Notes under the pieces: generated by a model
What the model saw: only the letters and a program-made list of their open reading frames with translations
Database searches by the model: none
What the model was told of the DNA's origin: nothing
Program-made: the position numbers and the translations under genes
From: Mycobacterium simulans
GTDB taxonomy: Bacteria > Actinomycetota > Actinomycetes > Mycobacteriales > Mycobacteriaceae
Assembly (NCBI RefSeq): GCF_900232995.1
Contig: NZ_OCVX01000003.1
Span: 1,041,869 to 1,105,868, forward strand
DNA length: 64,000 bases
Reading direction: 5' to 3'
Shown: in pieces, positions 26,785 to 35,606 of the stretch
How positions within the stretch are numbered: the first letter of the stretch is position 1
Layout: the number at the start of each line of letters is the position of its first letter

Positions 26785-27549
26785 TCACCAAGTCTGCTCG
26801 GCGGCCCGTACCAGCATGTGGTTGACCGCCACCCTGCGGTCGCGGGTCACCATGTACAGCACCGCGTCGGCGATGTCTTCCGGCCGCAACTTGACCATGT
26901 CGGCAGTCTGCCGCTCGAACGCCTCCCGCGACGGTGCGGCCAGATGCGTGAAGATCTCGGTATCGACCGTTCCGGGACCCACAACTCCGACCCGGACCCG
27001 CTTGCCCAGCACCTCTTGGCGGATGCCCTCGCTGAAGGCGTTCACACCGAATTTGGTCAGCGAGTAGACCGCGGTGCCGGGTCGGGCCACCCAGCCGGCG
27101 GTCGAACTGACGGTCACGAGGTCGGCCACTCCGCGCGGCGAATCGGCCGCCGCGTCGATCAGATGCTGGAGCGCCGCGCGGGTGACGTAGAGAACGCCGT
27201 GCACGTTGACTGCCACCAAGTCGTCCCAGTCCTGCAGAGGCGCCTCTGTGGCAGACCCGGTCCGAATCAGGCCGGCGTTGTTCACCACGATGTCGAGGCG
27301 TCCCAACTCTGCGACGGTGCGCTGGACGGCCGTCGCTACCTGATCGGCGTCGGTAACGTCGGCGGGCACCACTAGCGCTGTCCCGCCGGAGGATTCGATA
27401 TCGGCTCGTACATCCTGCAACCGATCGGCCCGGCGCGCTAGCAGTGCGACGGCGGCGCCCTGCTCGGCGAGCGCCTTCGCCGTTGCCGCGCCGATCCCGC
27501 TACTGGCCCCGGTGACCAGGGCGGCGGTATGCGCCAGGCTCGCCGTCAT
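26785..27549 (-). CDS. Short-chain dehydrogenase/reductase
   Basis: A 254-residue classical SDR: TGASSGIG at about 14-21, LLARRADRL, NNAG, catalytic Ser in VTVSSTAGW, YSLTK with Tyr and Lys, and VGPGTVDTEIF. The ATG overlaps the stop of the CoA-transferase gene (ATGA), so it is translated as the last member of the leftward catabolic operon. It probably oxidises a hydroxy intermediate in that pathway (inference). Confidence 0.88.
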   Translation of the reverse strand: MTASLAHTAALVTGASSGIGAATAKALAEQGAAVALLARRADRLQDVRADIESSGGTALVVPADVTDADQVATAVQRTVAELGRLDIVVNNAGLIRTGSATEAPLQDWDDLVAVNVHGVLYVTRAALQHLIDAAADSPRGVADLVTVSSTAGWVARPGTAVYSLTKFGVNAFSEGIRQEVLGKRVRVGVVGPGTVDTEIFTHLAAPSREAFERQTADMVKLRPEDIADAVLYMVTRDRRVAVNHMLVRAAEQTW

Positions 27550-29840
27550 GTCGTGAACACCGTTCGCGTTCCGGCGCCGAGCATCTCGTACAGCACGTAG
27601 TCGTTATCCTCGCCGAGGTCGGGGGCGCCACGCTCGATACCGGCGGGGTTCCGCGTCATCCGCCACGACGGTCCCAGGATGGGGCGCTGGCCTTCGCGGT
27701 GATCGCTGACGAAACGATACAATTCGCGGTCCCAGAGCCGTTGATCGCCAATCACATCCACCGAAGTGGCGCTCTTGTTCGCCGGCACCCCAGACATCCG
27801 CAGCCGGTGTGCGAGTTGCTCGGGATCGTGGCATTGAGTCAGGCGCGAGAGTTCGGCATCGACTGCCTCGCAGTGAGCGCGCCGGTCATCCATCGCTGGG
27901 TAGCGCTCGGCCAGCCACCCGGCATCCAGGACGTCGCACAGTTGTTGCCATTCAGCGTCATTGGCCACCGCCACAGCGATCCACGAGCCTGCTGCGCACG
28001 GGTAGCAGCCGTGCGGGCACATATCGGGATGGCTGTTGCCGGTGGGCCCGAGACACATTCCGGTGAGGTTCTGTTCGAGCAGACAGTCCCCGATCATCGA
28101 GGACAGGGTTTCGACGGCCGACACATCGACGAATTGGCCTTCGCCGCTGAGCTCGCGATACAGCAACGCCACCATGGCCGCGTACGCGGCGGCGGCACCG
28201 ACGGTGGAATCTCCGTAGCGGATATTAGTCCCGCGCGGAGGCCCACCCGGATGGCCGACCAGTGCCGCGATTCCGGCCAACGCCGCGAAACACGGCGCGT
28301 ACCCCGTCTGATGCCCCAACGGTCCGTCGTTGCCCCACATCTTGATCGACACCGAGATGATGTCCCGCTTGATCGACTTCAGGTCCTCATACCCCAGGCC
28401 CAGGCGCTCCATCGCACCCGGGCGAAGGTTATTGATGACGACATCGCTGCGGGCGATCAGCTCACGCAGCCGGGCCATGCCCGTCGACGACTTGATGTCG
28501 AGGTCCACGCTGAGGATCTCGGGGTTGATGCTCAAAAAGTAGGGCGCGTGGTTGATATCGGTGCCGCCGTAAGCGCGCATCTCCTCGGGGAACGCCGCCG
28601 TCTCGATCTTGATCACCTCAGCACCCAGCATCGCCAACAGTTTTCCCGCGTACGGACCGGCCCACACCTTGGTCAGCTCGACGACCCGCACCCCTTCCAG
28701 GGGGCCACCGCGAGGGTTCTTTGGCTGCTTGCGTTGTGTCGACCTTGGCGTCGGCGCAATATATGTGGCGCCCAACCCATCCAGGACCTGCGCGGTATGC
28801 CGACCCAGAGGCGGTGCGGGAGATGTTATTTCGGCTGGAGTTGCGCTAAGCAGGTAAGGGACGGTGGGATAGGCAACGCCATTTACATCCTGGAAGAAGC
28901 CGCGGTGCCGATACTGCGGCGAGTGGTGCAGATCCGCGGCGTCGTTGACCGGGACCAGCGGCACCCCCAGGCGCTGCGCATCGTGCGCCGCGGCTTCTTT
29001 CGCCAGATCGCGGACCCAAACCGCGAAGCCGCGCTGAAATTCCGCGACCTTCTCCGGCGTGACGGAGAATTCCAGCCAGTCGTCGTCGAAAGCGTCGAGC
29101 CATTGCGGATGACCCATGAGCGTCTTGACGCCCAGCCAATGCGCGCGACTGGTCATGTACAGGTAGACAAAGCCGTCGGCGCAGGCGAAAAACGTTGCCG
29201 GGCCCTGCTGGTCGTAATCGCACCGCGCGCCGTCCGCCGGCACCTCGCCGGCGATCAATCGGCCCAGGATGCAGTCGGCGCGCGAAACCAGCACGGCGTG
29301 TTGCGAGACGTCGATGAACTCGCCGCGCCCACTGTGCAGCCGCCCGAACAACGCAGCCGTGATACACAGGGCGGCATCGAGCCCGGCTTCGTAGTCGGCG
29401 AGAAAACGTCCGGGCCCCTGCAATGGCGGCTCCGCGGGATCGGCGTGGCTTGGCGTGTGATACCCCCAACCACTGGCGTGGAATACGTTGATGCTCTTGG
29501 CGTTGTCGAACTCCACGGCCGCCCCCTGACCGAATGGCGTTATCGAGCAGACCACCACATGTGGATGCTGATCGGCCCACGAACTCGACCGGTCCTCGAT
29601 GACCGCGTCGGCGGCACCGATGAGCTCGTGCAGACGCTCCGCGTCGAGGACGACCGACAGTTTGTTGGTATTGAGGTAACCGAACAGTGCGGCCCGAGTG
29701 CGGCTACGCGTGCCGTTACCAGGCCCCGGTGCCTCGACCTTGATCACGTCGGCACCGAAGTCGGCCAGCAGCTTCCCGCAGTACTCCCCCGCGACAGAGT
29801 CGGCCAGTTCGATGACCGTGATACCGCTCAGCGCCGACAT
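27546..29840 (-). CDS. Tandem-domain class III (CaiB/BaiF) CoA-transferase
   Basis: A 764-residue protein made of two CaiB/BaiF domains. The first begins LSGITVIELADSVAGEYCGKLLADFGADVIK, the second near residue 380 as LEGVRVVELTKVWAGPYAGK (fragments given). Each has a candidate catalytic Asp: LADYEAGLDAAL in domain 1 and RYGDSTVGAAAAY in domain 2. Usual CaiB enzymes are single-domain interlocked dimers, so this is a fused pair. They move CoA between carboxylic acids. The overlap with the SDR and 19-base gap from the crotonase indicate an operon for degrading a CoA-linked substrate. Confidence 0.87.
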   Translation of the reverse strand: MSALSGITVIELADSVAGEYCGKLLADFGADVIKVEAPGPGNGTRSRTRAALFGYLNTNKLSVVLDAERLHELIGAADAVIEDRSSSWADQHPHVVVCSITPFGQGAAVEFDNAKSINVFHASGWGYHTPSHADPAEPPLQGPGRFLADYEAGLDAALCITAALFGRLHSGRGEFIDVSQHAVLVSRADCILGRLIAGEVPADGARCDYDQQGPATFFACADGFVYLYMTSRAHWLGVKTLMGHPQWLDAFDDDWLEFSVTPEKVAEFQRGFAVWVRDLAKEAAAHDAQRLGVPLVPVNDAADLHHSPQYRHRGFFQDVNGVAYPTVPYLLSATPAEITSPAPPLGRHTAQVLDGLGATYIAPTPRSTQRKQPKNPRGGPLEGVRVVELTKVWAGPYAGKLLAMLGAEVIKIETAAFPEEMRAYGGTDINHAPYFLSINPEILSVDLDIKSSTGMARLRELIARSDVVINNLRPGAMERLGLGYEDLKSIKRDIISVSIKMWGNDGPLGHQTGYAPCFAALAGIAALVGHPGGPPRGTNIRYGDSTVGAAAAYAAMVALLYRELSGEGQFVDVSAVETLSSMIGDCLLEQNLTGMCLGPTGNSHPDMCPHGCYPCAAGSWIAVAVANDAEWQQLCDVLDAGWLAERYPAMDDRRAHCEAVDAELSRLTQCHDPEQLAHRLRMSGVPANKSATSVDVIGDQRLWDRELYRFVSDHREGQRPILGPSWRMTRNPAGIERGAPDLGEDNDYVLYEMLGAGTRTVFTT

Positions 29841-29859
29841 GTCCCTGCTCCCAACGTGA

Positions 29860-30831
29860 TCAGGGCTTCGCGCGCCCAGAGCGGCTGAGCCGCCATTCCG
29901 GCGGGAAGTTCATATCGTTGTCCTTGACCACGTTGTTGAGACCTTTACCGAATGTGCCCTCGGTGAGGTCGACTTCGTTGTCGCGGTCGTTGGTGATCAT
30001 CGGCAGCATGCCTTCGATCATGCCGGTGAGCAGACTGCCGAAATATTCGCCCTTGTGCTGCTTGTAGAGCTCAAGGAAGGTCTTCTGCACCGCGACCGTA
30101 TCCGTGGGGCGCGACCGAGAGCAGGCCGTCGCATACTTCAACGTCTCTTCTTCCAACTTCTCGCGCGGCACCACGCTGTTGACAAAGCCGCAGTCGTACA
30201 TCTCCTTCGCGCTGAATGGCCGTCCGGTGAACAGCATCTCGGAAAACTTCCGCAGGCCCATGGTCTCCGCCCACCACCACAGTCGCGGTCCCCAGCCGAC
30301 GTATCGGAAAGCGGGATGTCCGAACAGGGTGTCGTCAGAGGAAATCACCAGATCTGCGTCGCCGGCCTGATAGAAATGCCACCCGTAGCAGTAGCCCTTG
30401 GCCTCGATGATGCTGATCTTCCGAAGTTCTTGCAGCGGTCTGTTTCCCGCGCGGGCCTTGGCATAGAAATCGGTGACGGTGGACAGGTAACGGTACGATC
30501 CGCCCGGCGGATACTTGACGTTGTCGTCGTTGATCGCAAGCTCATGCAGCAGCGCCATCCCAGGGTTCTCCAGCATGCCCCGCTGCTCGGGCAAGTCTCC
30601 TCCGCTACCGAAATCCTCGCCCTCCCCGCGGATTACCACGACCTTGACGTCGTCGTCCACGTTGCACTTGTGAATCAAGTCGGCGTAGTTCTGCCGCATC
30701 CCCAACGTGGTGGAGTTCTGCGCTTCGGGACGATCGAACGTGATGTAAGCGATTCTGTTTTTGACGTCCTTCTCGAACTTGATGTACGGCTCGGCTTCCT
30801 TCTTCATCTCTTCGTAGTCGTATTCAGGCAT
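29860..30831 (-). CDS. Enoyl-CoA hydratase / isomerase (crotonase) family protein
   Basis: A 323-residue crotonase. The CoA and oxyanion regions are ITFDRPEAQNSTT, then VVVIRGEGEDFGSGGDL (oxyanion hole), SIIEAKGYCYGWHFYQAGDADLV with a second oxyanion glycine, and FGHPAFRYVGWGPRL. The N- and C-terminal extensions are longer than usual. The typical acid/base Glu residues are not obvious, so the reaction (hydration, isomerisation or other) cannot be fixed. It lies in the leftward operon between the P450 and CoA-transferase genes. Confidence 0.83.
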   Translation of the reverse strand: MPEYDYEEMKKEAEPYIKFEKDVKNRIAYITFDRPEAQNSTTLGMRQNYADLIHKCNVDDDVKVVVIRGEGEDFGSGGDLPEQRGMLENPGMALLHELAINDDNVKYPPGGSYRYLSTVTDFYAKARAGNRPLQELRKISIIEAKGYCYGWHFYQAGDADLVISSDDTLFGHPAFRYVGWGPRLWWWAETMGLRKFSEMLFTGRPFSAKEMYDCGFVNSVVPREKLEEETLKYATACSRSRPTDTVAVQKTFLELYKQHKGEYFGSLLTGMIEGMLPMITNDRDNEVDLTEGTFGKGLNNVVKDNDMNFPPEWRLSRSGRAKP

Positions 30832-30878
30832 GAGTTCTCTCCCGCTTCTGTTGCTTATTTGAGTAGGGCCTAGTTGAG

Positions 30879-30956
30879 CTAGCCGCCCGCTTCGACGGGA
30901 AGCGAAACTCCTGTGACATAACGAAATTCGTCAGCGGTGAAGTCACTCCGGCCGGT
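30879..30956 (-). pseudogene. C-terminal relic of a short-chain dehydrogenase
   Basis: Immediately after the P450 stop, the minus strand encodes TGRSDFTADEFRYVTGVSLPVEAGG and a TAG (quoted in part: EFRYVTGVSLPVEAGG). This is the standard end of a classical SDR (FLASDE...YVTG..LPVDGG). All upstream parts are absent. So an SDR gene once lay between the P450 and crotonase genes and was almost completely removed. Confidence 0.72.
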
Positions 30957-32161
30957 CATTGCGGCACCAGAGCCGGCATGGATTCCCAGCCGCGCACCGT
31001 CGACGTCGGGCTGAGTTTGGCATTGGTCAGGTCGGTCTCCCACTCCGGGAAGCGCTTGAGGATCTCTTCCAAGGCGATGCGGCCTTCCAGACGCGCAAGC
31101 GCCGAACCCAGGCAAAAGTGCGTGCCCACGCTGAAGGTAAGGTGCGGCCGGATGGCGCGATGGATGTCGAACTGGCCGGCATCGGATCCAAACTGGCGCT
31201 CGTCCCGGCACGCCGCTCCGATGAGCATCATCATCACGCTGCCTGCGGGCACCGTCTGATCGTGCAGGCTCACGTCCCGGGTCACGTACCGTGCGACGTG
31301 CGGCGCGGGCGGCTCATAGCGCAGCAGCTCCTCGATCGCCTGGGGAATAAGCGCCGGGTTCTCGACGAGTTCGCGACGCTGGTCAGGGTGCTCGGCGAGA
31401 ACCTTTCCCGCCCAGCCGATCAGTCGTGTCGTCGTCTCGTTGCCCGCACCGGCCACGACGTTTACGTAGACCAGTATCTCGTCGCGAGTCAGCCGCCGCG
31501 TTGTGCCGGTTTCATCGACAAACTCGACATTGAGCAGATCGGTCATGATGTCGTCGGACGGATGCTCGGCACGCCAGTCGATGTACGCGGCGAAGGCCTC
31601 TCCCACGGATAGCCCCCGCTCGGCCGCCGACATCGGTTTGCCGGCCTCGGTCCGCAATTGGGCGTTGCCACGGTCACGGATGTACACCTGATCGTCTTCG
31701 GGAATGCCGAGCAGCATGCTGATGACCTTCATGGGCATCAGCGCACCCAGATCGCCGACGAAGTCGAACCGCCCCGATCCGACCAGTGGATCCAATAGTT
31801 GCGCGCACAACTCGCGGATCATCGGCTCCAGCGCGCCGATCTTGCGGGGCGTGAACATCCGCGACAGCAACTTGCGATGTACGTCGTGAATCGGCGGGTC
31901 CTCAAAAATGAGCATTCCCGACGGGATGGTGAGGTTGGCCTTGATCAACTCCAGGATCGCGCCGCGAGCGGAACTGAACGTGACGTGGTCGACCAGGCCC
32001 TTGTTGACGTCGGCAAACCGGCTCAGTGCATAGAAGTCGTATTCGGCGTTGTAGTAGAGCGGTGCCACGTCGCGCAGGCGGGCGAACATGGGATACGGGT
32101 CAGCGATGAGTTCGACATCGTACGGATCGAAATGTACTTGGCTATCGGTGCTCGCCGTCAC
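30956..32161 (-). CDS. Cytochrome P450
   Basis: A 401-residue bacterial P450. The I-helix oxygen-binding motif is AGAGNETTT (about 245-253), the ExxR motif EELLR (about 285-289), and the heme loop FSVGTHFCLGSALAR with the axial Cys near residue 350. The length fits soluble class I bacterial enzymes fed by ferredoxin; no ferredoxin gene is adjacent. It probably hydroxylates the substrate of this operon. The start is preceded by an inverted-repeat operator at 32231-32246. Which CYP subfamily it belongs to was not determined. Confidence 0.93.
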   Translation of the reverse strand: MTASTDSQVHFDPYDVELIADPYPMFARLRDVAPLYYNAEYDFYALSRFADVNKGLVDHVTFSSARGAILELIKANLTIPSGMLIFEDPPIHDVHRKLLSRMFTPRKIGALEPMIRELCAQLLDPLVGSGRFDFVGDLGALMPMKVISMLLGIPEDDQVYIRDRGNAQLRTEAGKPMSAAERGLSVGEAFAAYIDWRAEHPSDDIMTDLLNVEFVDETGTTRRLTRDEILVYVNVVAGAGNETTTRLIGWAGKVLAEHPDQRRELVENPALIPQAIEELLRYEPPAPHVARYVTRDVSLHDQTVPAGSVMMMLIGAACRDERQFGSDAGQFDIHRAIRPHLTFSVGTHFCLGSALARLEGRIALEEILKRFPEWETDLTNAKLSPTSTVRGWESMPALVPQ

Positions 32162-32230
32162 GAAATCCTCCCTGTCACCGCGATTTCCGGACGCGAATGC
32201 TGTCCACGGCGGACTGCCGCTGTTAGCTCA

Positions 32231-32246
32231 CTCTATTCTTGTAGAG
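32231..32246. promoter_or_regulatory. Inverted repeat CTCTATTCTTGTAGAG upstream of the P450 gene
   Basis: Arms CTCTA and TAGAG with a 6-bp spacer, 70 bases upstream of the P450 start and overlapping the end of the TetR gene. A similar sequence (ACTCTATATTCGTAGTG) lies upstream of the TetR gene, so both are probably bound by that regulator. Confidence 0.55.
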
Positions 32247-32910
32247 AGCGCTCAGACAAGACCCGCTCACTCGTCGCGTGGGTTAGCCGCCCCTTCTTCG
32301 AGCTTTTGAGAACGCCCACGGCGATTGCCGCCAGGATGTCGTCGAGCTGCTCCGGGCTGCTAATAATCCGGTCGCCATGGGCGAATCGCAGCAACAACCC
32401 GTTGATGAACGTCAGCGTGACGTTGCTCAGATCCTCGACGACGGCCGGCTCCAGGTCCGCACCGTGCGGCATTAGGCGCACCAGGATGTCACGGTGCAGC
32501 TTGGTAAATGCGTCCGTGCTTTGCCGCAGAATCGCCGCCAACTCCGGATCGCGAGTGGCTTGCATCGTCAGTTCGTACCTGGCCTTGGTCAACGACAACC
32601 GTGGCTCAACGCCGGATTGGATAACCATGACCGACAACTGGGACGGCGAGGAACGCTCCCCGTCGGCACCGGCGCTGTCTGCGACAGACTGTAAATTTGC
32701 CAGATCCAGCTCGGCCAACCGCTCGGCAACGCCACGCAGCAGCGCCGAGCGGGTACGGAAGTAAAACGACGTCGTACCGTCAGCCACCCCGGCCTTCCGG
32801 TCAACCTTCAGATGGCTCAATCCCTTAGCGCCATCGACGGCCAACAGCGCAATCGCTGCGTCGCATAGTTCGCGGCGGCGTTCAACGGGATTGGGCTTGC
32901 GGCGGGCCAT
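32233..32910 (-). CDS. TetR family transcriptional regulator of the P450 cluster
   Basis: ATG 32908-32910 gives 225 residues. N-terminal helix-turn-helix: ERRRELCDAAIALLAVDGAKG, then KAGVADGTTSFYFRTRSALL. The longer upstream frame overlaps the Rieske gene and has no family resemblance. The C-terminal domain ends LAAIAVGVLKSSKKGRL. It sits between the Rieske oxygenase and P450 genes, with related operator sequences on both sides, so it probably represses itself and the P450 operon. Confidence 0.85.
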   Translation of the reverse strand: MARRKPNPVERRRELCDAAIALLAVDGAKGLSHLKVDRKAGVADGTTSFYFRTRSALLRGVAERLAELDLANLQSVADSAGADGERSSPSQLSVMVIQSGVEPRLSLTKARYELTMQATRDPELAAILRQSTDAFTKLHRDILVRLMPHGADLEPAVVEDLSNVTLTFINGLLLRFAHGDRIISSPEQLDDILAAIAVGVLKSSKKGRLTHATSERVLSERSLQE

Positions 32911-32950
32911 GAGGAAACTTTCCGGCGAGGACGGTAGTGCCGGAAAGCTT

Positions 32951-32967
32951 ACTCTATATTCGTAGTG
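32951..32967. promoter_or_regulatory. Operator-like sequence ACTCTATATTCGTAGTG upstream of the TetR gene
   Basis: This matches the palindrome upstream of the P450 gene at most positions (ACTCTAT, then TCGTAG/TTGTAG). It lies in the 58-base gap between the Rieske gene and the TetR start, suggesting autoregulation. Confidence 0.5.
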
Positions 32968-32968
32968 C

Positions 32969-34120
32969 CTATGCTGTGAATCGCGCCAGGCGCTCGTCAA
33001 GGCTGGCGTGGAAATGGCCGATCGCGCTTTCGTGCCGTCCGAACTCCACGAATTCGTTTGCGCCGGAGTGCAAGCCCCGCTGAACGCCCTCCGACATCTC
33101 GTTATCCTCCACCGCGCCGCGCGCGATGAAGCTCGCCGCACCTGCCGGGTTATTCGGTCCAGGGTCACGCGCGGCCCGCTCGGCGAGGTCGGGCCTGACC
33201 ATCGCATAAGTGATGACCGAGCTGTGCTCGACGTCCAGCGGGTCGATCACAACCATGAGCATCAGGTCCGGGAACGTCGCCAACATGACGTTGGGGAACA
33301 GCTGATACAGATAAGTCACCCGCGCGTCGATCGTCCACGAGGTCTCCGGACGGTCGCGGAGACGCTCAATATTGCGGTATGGGAACGTGATTCGGCTATT
33401 GGGTCCAAACCGTTCGACCACGTTGAGGTCGTCGTATTGCACCGGGTAGAAGGTGTCCTTGTGCGTCGAGCGGATGTGGTACCCCTCCAGGAACTGCTCG
33501 ACGAGTACCTTCCAATTTATCGCTCGCACAGTGGAATCCACGTACACAAGCCGTTGCGCCGGGAGAAGTTTGTCGCGCCACGGGGTTCCGTCTCCCAGCC
33601 ATGGCATCGTCTCGTCGCCGGGCTCTTGCGGCCTGTCGAGCGATCCGATGACGATCAGCCCATCCACTTCCCGGCTGCTGACCTCGACGAGACCGCGCTC
33701 CGACATGTCGAGACCGGGGAATGCGTCGTCGTGGGGCACATGTGCGAGCGAACCGTCCAGGCGATATGTCCAGCCGTGGTAGCGGCATACCAGCGCGTGG
33801 GAGCATCCGGTGTCTTCGACGAGGGCGAAGCCACGATGCCGACAGGCGTTGCGGAAAACCCACGCCCGTCGATCGCGGCCACGCACGGCAAATAGCGGCA
33901 CCCCGAAAGTGGATCGTTGCACATGGTCGCCCGGATTCGGAATCGCCGCGGAGGGAACGAACACGCTTGGCATCGCGCGCAACAGCCGGATTTCCGCGGT
34001 GAATCGGCTTGGGTTCAAGTAGTTTTCGACGGGCTCTCGCCACGGTGCACCCTCATCGGTCGTGCCGGCGTCGATATGGGCCAGCACCCGCCGAACGATC
34101 TCAGTGTCTTTAGCAATCAT
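32969..34120 (-). CDS. Rieske aromatic-ring-hydroxylating oxygenase, large subunit
   Basis: A 383-residue oxygenase alpha subunit. The Rieske [2Fe-2S] ligands are CRHRG (Cys93, His95) and CRYHGW (Cys112, His115). The mononuclear iron site is FLEGYHIRSTHKD (two His about 212 and 217), with an Asp expected in VEDNEM near the C-terminus. Such proteins hydroxylate or demethylate aromatic and quaternary compounds with electrons from a reductase, which is not encoded next to it. The ATG 34118-34120 is followed upstream by a 16-bp palindrome. It leads the leftward catabolic cluster. Confidence 0.92.
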   Translation of the reverse strand: MIAKDTEIVRRVLAHIDAGTTDEGAPWREPVENYLNPSRFTAEIRLLRAMPSVFVPSAAIPNPGDHVQRSTFGVPLFAVRGRDRRAWVFRNACRHRGFALVEDTGCSHALVCRYHGWTYRLDGSLAHVPHDDAFPGLDMSERGLVEVSSREVDGLIVIGSLDRPQEPGDETMPWLGDGTPWRDKLLPAQRLVYVDSTVRAINWKVLVEQFLEGYHIRSTHKDTFYPVQYDDLNVVERFGPNSRITFPYRNIERLRDRPETSWTIDARVTYLYQLFPNVMLATFPDLMLMVVIDPLDVEHSSVITYAMVRPDLAERAARDPGPNNPAGAASFIARGAVEDNEMSEGVQRGLHSGANEFVEFGRHESAIGHFHASLDERLARFTA

Positions 34121-34126
34121 CAGCCA

Positions 34127-34142
34127 CCAACGACGTCGTTGG
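34127..34142. promoter_or_regulatory. 16-bp palindrome CCAACGACGTCGTTGG upstream of the Rieske gene
   Basis: A perfect palindrome 7 bases before the Rieske ATG, in the 107-base region shared with the divergent PaaX-type gene. It could be a repressor site in the 5' leader or the operator of the PaaX-type regulator. It differs from the TetR operators nearby. Confidence 0.5.
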
Positions 34143-34227
34143 GGAGTTCATGAGTGTCAGTATCACGGTATGATCGTCACGTGTCAATTGTTTAGTGATA
34201 TCGACGGTAATCGGGGAAGATGGATGG

Positions 34228-35025
34228 GTGCCCACAGTTCCCCGATCCCGGGTTAGCGACCTGATCGACAACCGCCCGCTCAGTGCGCGCTCGGTCCTCG
34301 CGTCGGCATTATTGGGTGCCGACGAGGCCCGGCTTGCGGTGGCGGAATTGGTTGCGGTGGCCTCCCTGTTCGGCATCAGCGACGGCGCCGCCCGGACCTG
34401 TCTTTGGCGGATGGTCTCCAATGGCGAACTCATCGGTGACGGCGGAAGCTACACGCTCGCCGGGCACTTGTTGGAGCGCCGCGAGCGTGTCGATGCGGCA
34501 TCCCGGATCGATGGCGCGGCGAAATGGGACGGAACCTGGGAGCTGGCGATTGTCTCGCTGGATCGTCGCTCGGCTGGCGACCGTCTCGAGCTTAGGAAGG
34601 CGGCAACGGCGCTGCATCTGGCGGAACTTCGGGAGGGCGTGTGGATACGCCCGGACAACCTTGACCCACAACGACTTCCGGCATCCCGTGCGGTGCTGGA
34701 TCGGCAATGCACCCACTTTCACGGCGCCGCCACAGACATCACCCCCGACAAGATGCGCGCGCTGTTTTCCCTTGATGGGTGGACGGACGACGCCAGGGCG
34801 CTCATCGATGCGATGAACGTCGCGCTCAATACCAGCGAACGCGGCTCGGCCGAGAGCTTCACCTACGAGTTCGCCCTATCGATCGCGGTGGTCCGGCATC
34901 TTCAGCTGGATCCGTTGCTACCCGCCGAGCTCGTTGAAGACAACTGGCCCGGGCACACGTTGCGTAGCACCTACCGCCGTTTCGACGACGCGTTCAAGCG
35001 ACGATTGAATAGCGAGTTCCGCTGA
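34228..35025 (+). CDS. PaaX family transcriptional regulator
   Basis: GTG 34228, preceded by GGGGAAG, gives 265 residues. The N-terminal winged helix (PLSARSVLASALLGADEARLAVAEL, shown in part) and the C-terminal PaaX-like region (WELAIVSLDRRSAGDRLELRKA, AELREGVWIRPDNL) match PaaX/PaaX-like GntR-type repressors that respond to CoA thioesters such as phenylacetyl-CoA. The Rieske/P450/CoA-transferase cluster starts on the opposite strand, so it probably controls it. Another start at ATG 34195 is possible. Confidence 0.82.
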   Translation: MPTVPRSRVSDLIDNRPLSARSVLASALLGADEARLAVAELVAVASLFGISDGAARTCLWRMVSNGELIGDGGSYTLAGHLLERRERVDAASRIDGAAKWDGTWELAIVSLDRRSAGDRLELRKAATALHLAELREGVWIRPDNLDPQRLPASRAVLDRQCTHFHGAATDITPDKMRALFSLDGWTDDARALIDAMNVALNTSERGSAESFTYEFALSIAVVRHLQLDPLLPAELVEDNWPGHTLRSTYRRFDDAFKRRLNSEFR

Positions 35026-35038
35026 TCGTGGGATTGTG

Positions 35039-35593
35039 ATGAGCCGGCGACTCCTGAGACGACTGCTGGTGCTGGCTGTTGCGGCAACGCTGCTGGCGGG
35101 GTGCTGGGGTGGCTCGCCGGGATCGCGCAGTCAACCGACACAGCCCCCGTCCTCGTCTGCCGCGCCAAGCGGGTCGCACGGTCCCTTCTTCCCAGAATGC
35201 GGCGGTGTCAGTGATCAGACGGTCAGCCAGCTAACCGGGGTTAGCGGGCTGGTCGTGACGGCCCGCAACTCGGTGGGCTGTCAGTGGCTGGTCGCGGGTG
35301 CCATCATCGGGCCGTGGATCTCGTTCAGCTGGTTTCGCGGCAGCCCGATCGGCCGCGAACGCAAGAACGAGGAGCGGATGCGCAGCACCGTCACCGACAT
35401 CAACCTCGATGGGCATGACGGCTTTGTCGCGGTGGCCTCCGACCCCCGACTCGGCAACAGGCTCTGTGACGTCGCCATCCGGTACGAGGCCGACTTCTTC
35501 GAATGGTCAATCCAATTCACAAGAAGGCCGGACCGCAATCTCTGCGACGTCGCGATTGAGCTATCCCGCCGATCGATCGCGGCCGCCAAATGA
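35039..35593 (+). CDS. lprB: LprB-like lipoprotein (DUF3558)
   Basis: ATG 35039 (GTG 35036 also possible) gives 184 residues. The signal peptide LLRRLLVLAVAATLLAGC ends in lipobox LAGC, so the Cys at about 22 is lipidated. The mature part, after a Ser/Pro-rich linker, has HGPFFPECGGVSDQTV, then VGCQWLVAGAIIGPWISFSW and SPIGRERKNEE, like M. tuberculosis LprB (Rv1274) as recalled. The function of DUF3558 lipoproteins is unknown. The LprC partner is not next to it here. Confidence 0.8.
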   Translation: MSRRLLRRLLVLAVAATLLAGCWGGSPGSRSQPTQPPSSSAAPSGSHGPFFPECGGVSDQTVSQLTGVSGLVVTARNSVGCQWLVAGAIIGPWISFSWFRGSPIGRERKNEERMRSTVTDINLDGHDGFVAVASDPRLGNRLCDVAIRYEADFFEWSIQFTRRPDRNLCDVAIELSRRSIAAAK

Positions 35594-35606
35594 CCCGAGC
35601 CCTACT

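Noticed and set aside
27699..29888. A 729-codon plus-strand frame opposite the CoA-transferase
   Set aside because: A shadow frame. The minus strand carries two full CaiB domains and ATGA coupling, and the plus-strand product matches nothing.
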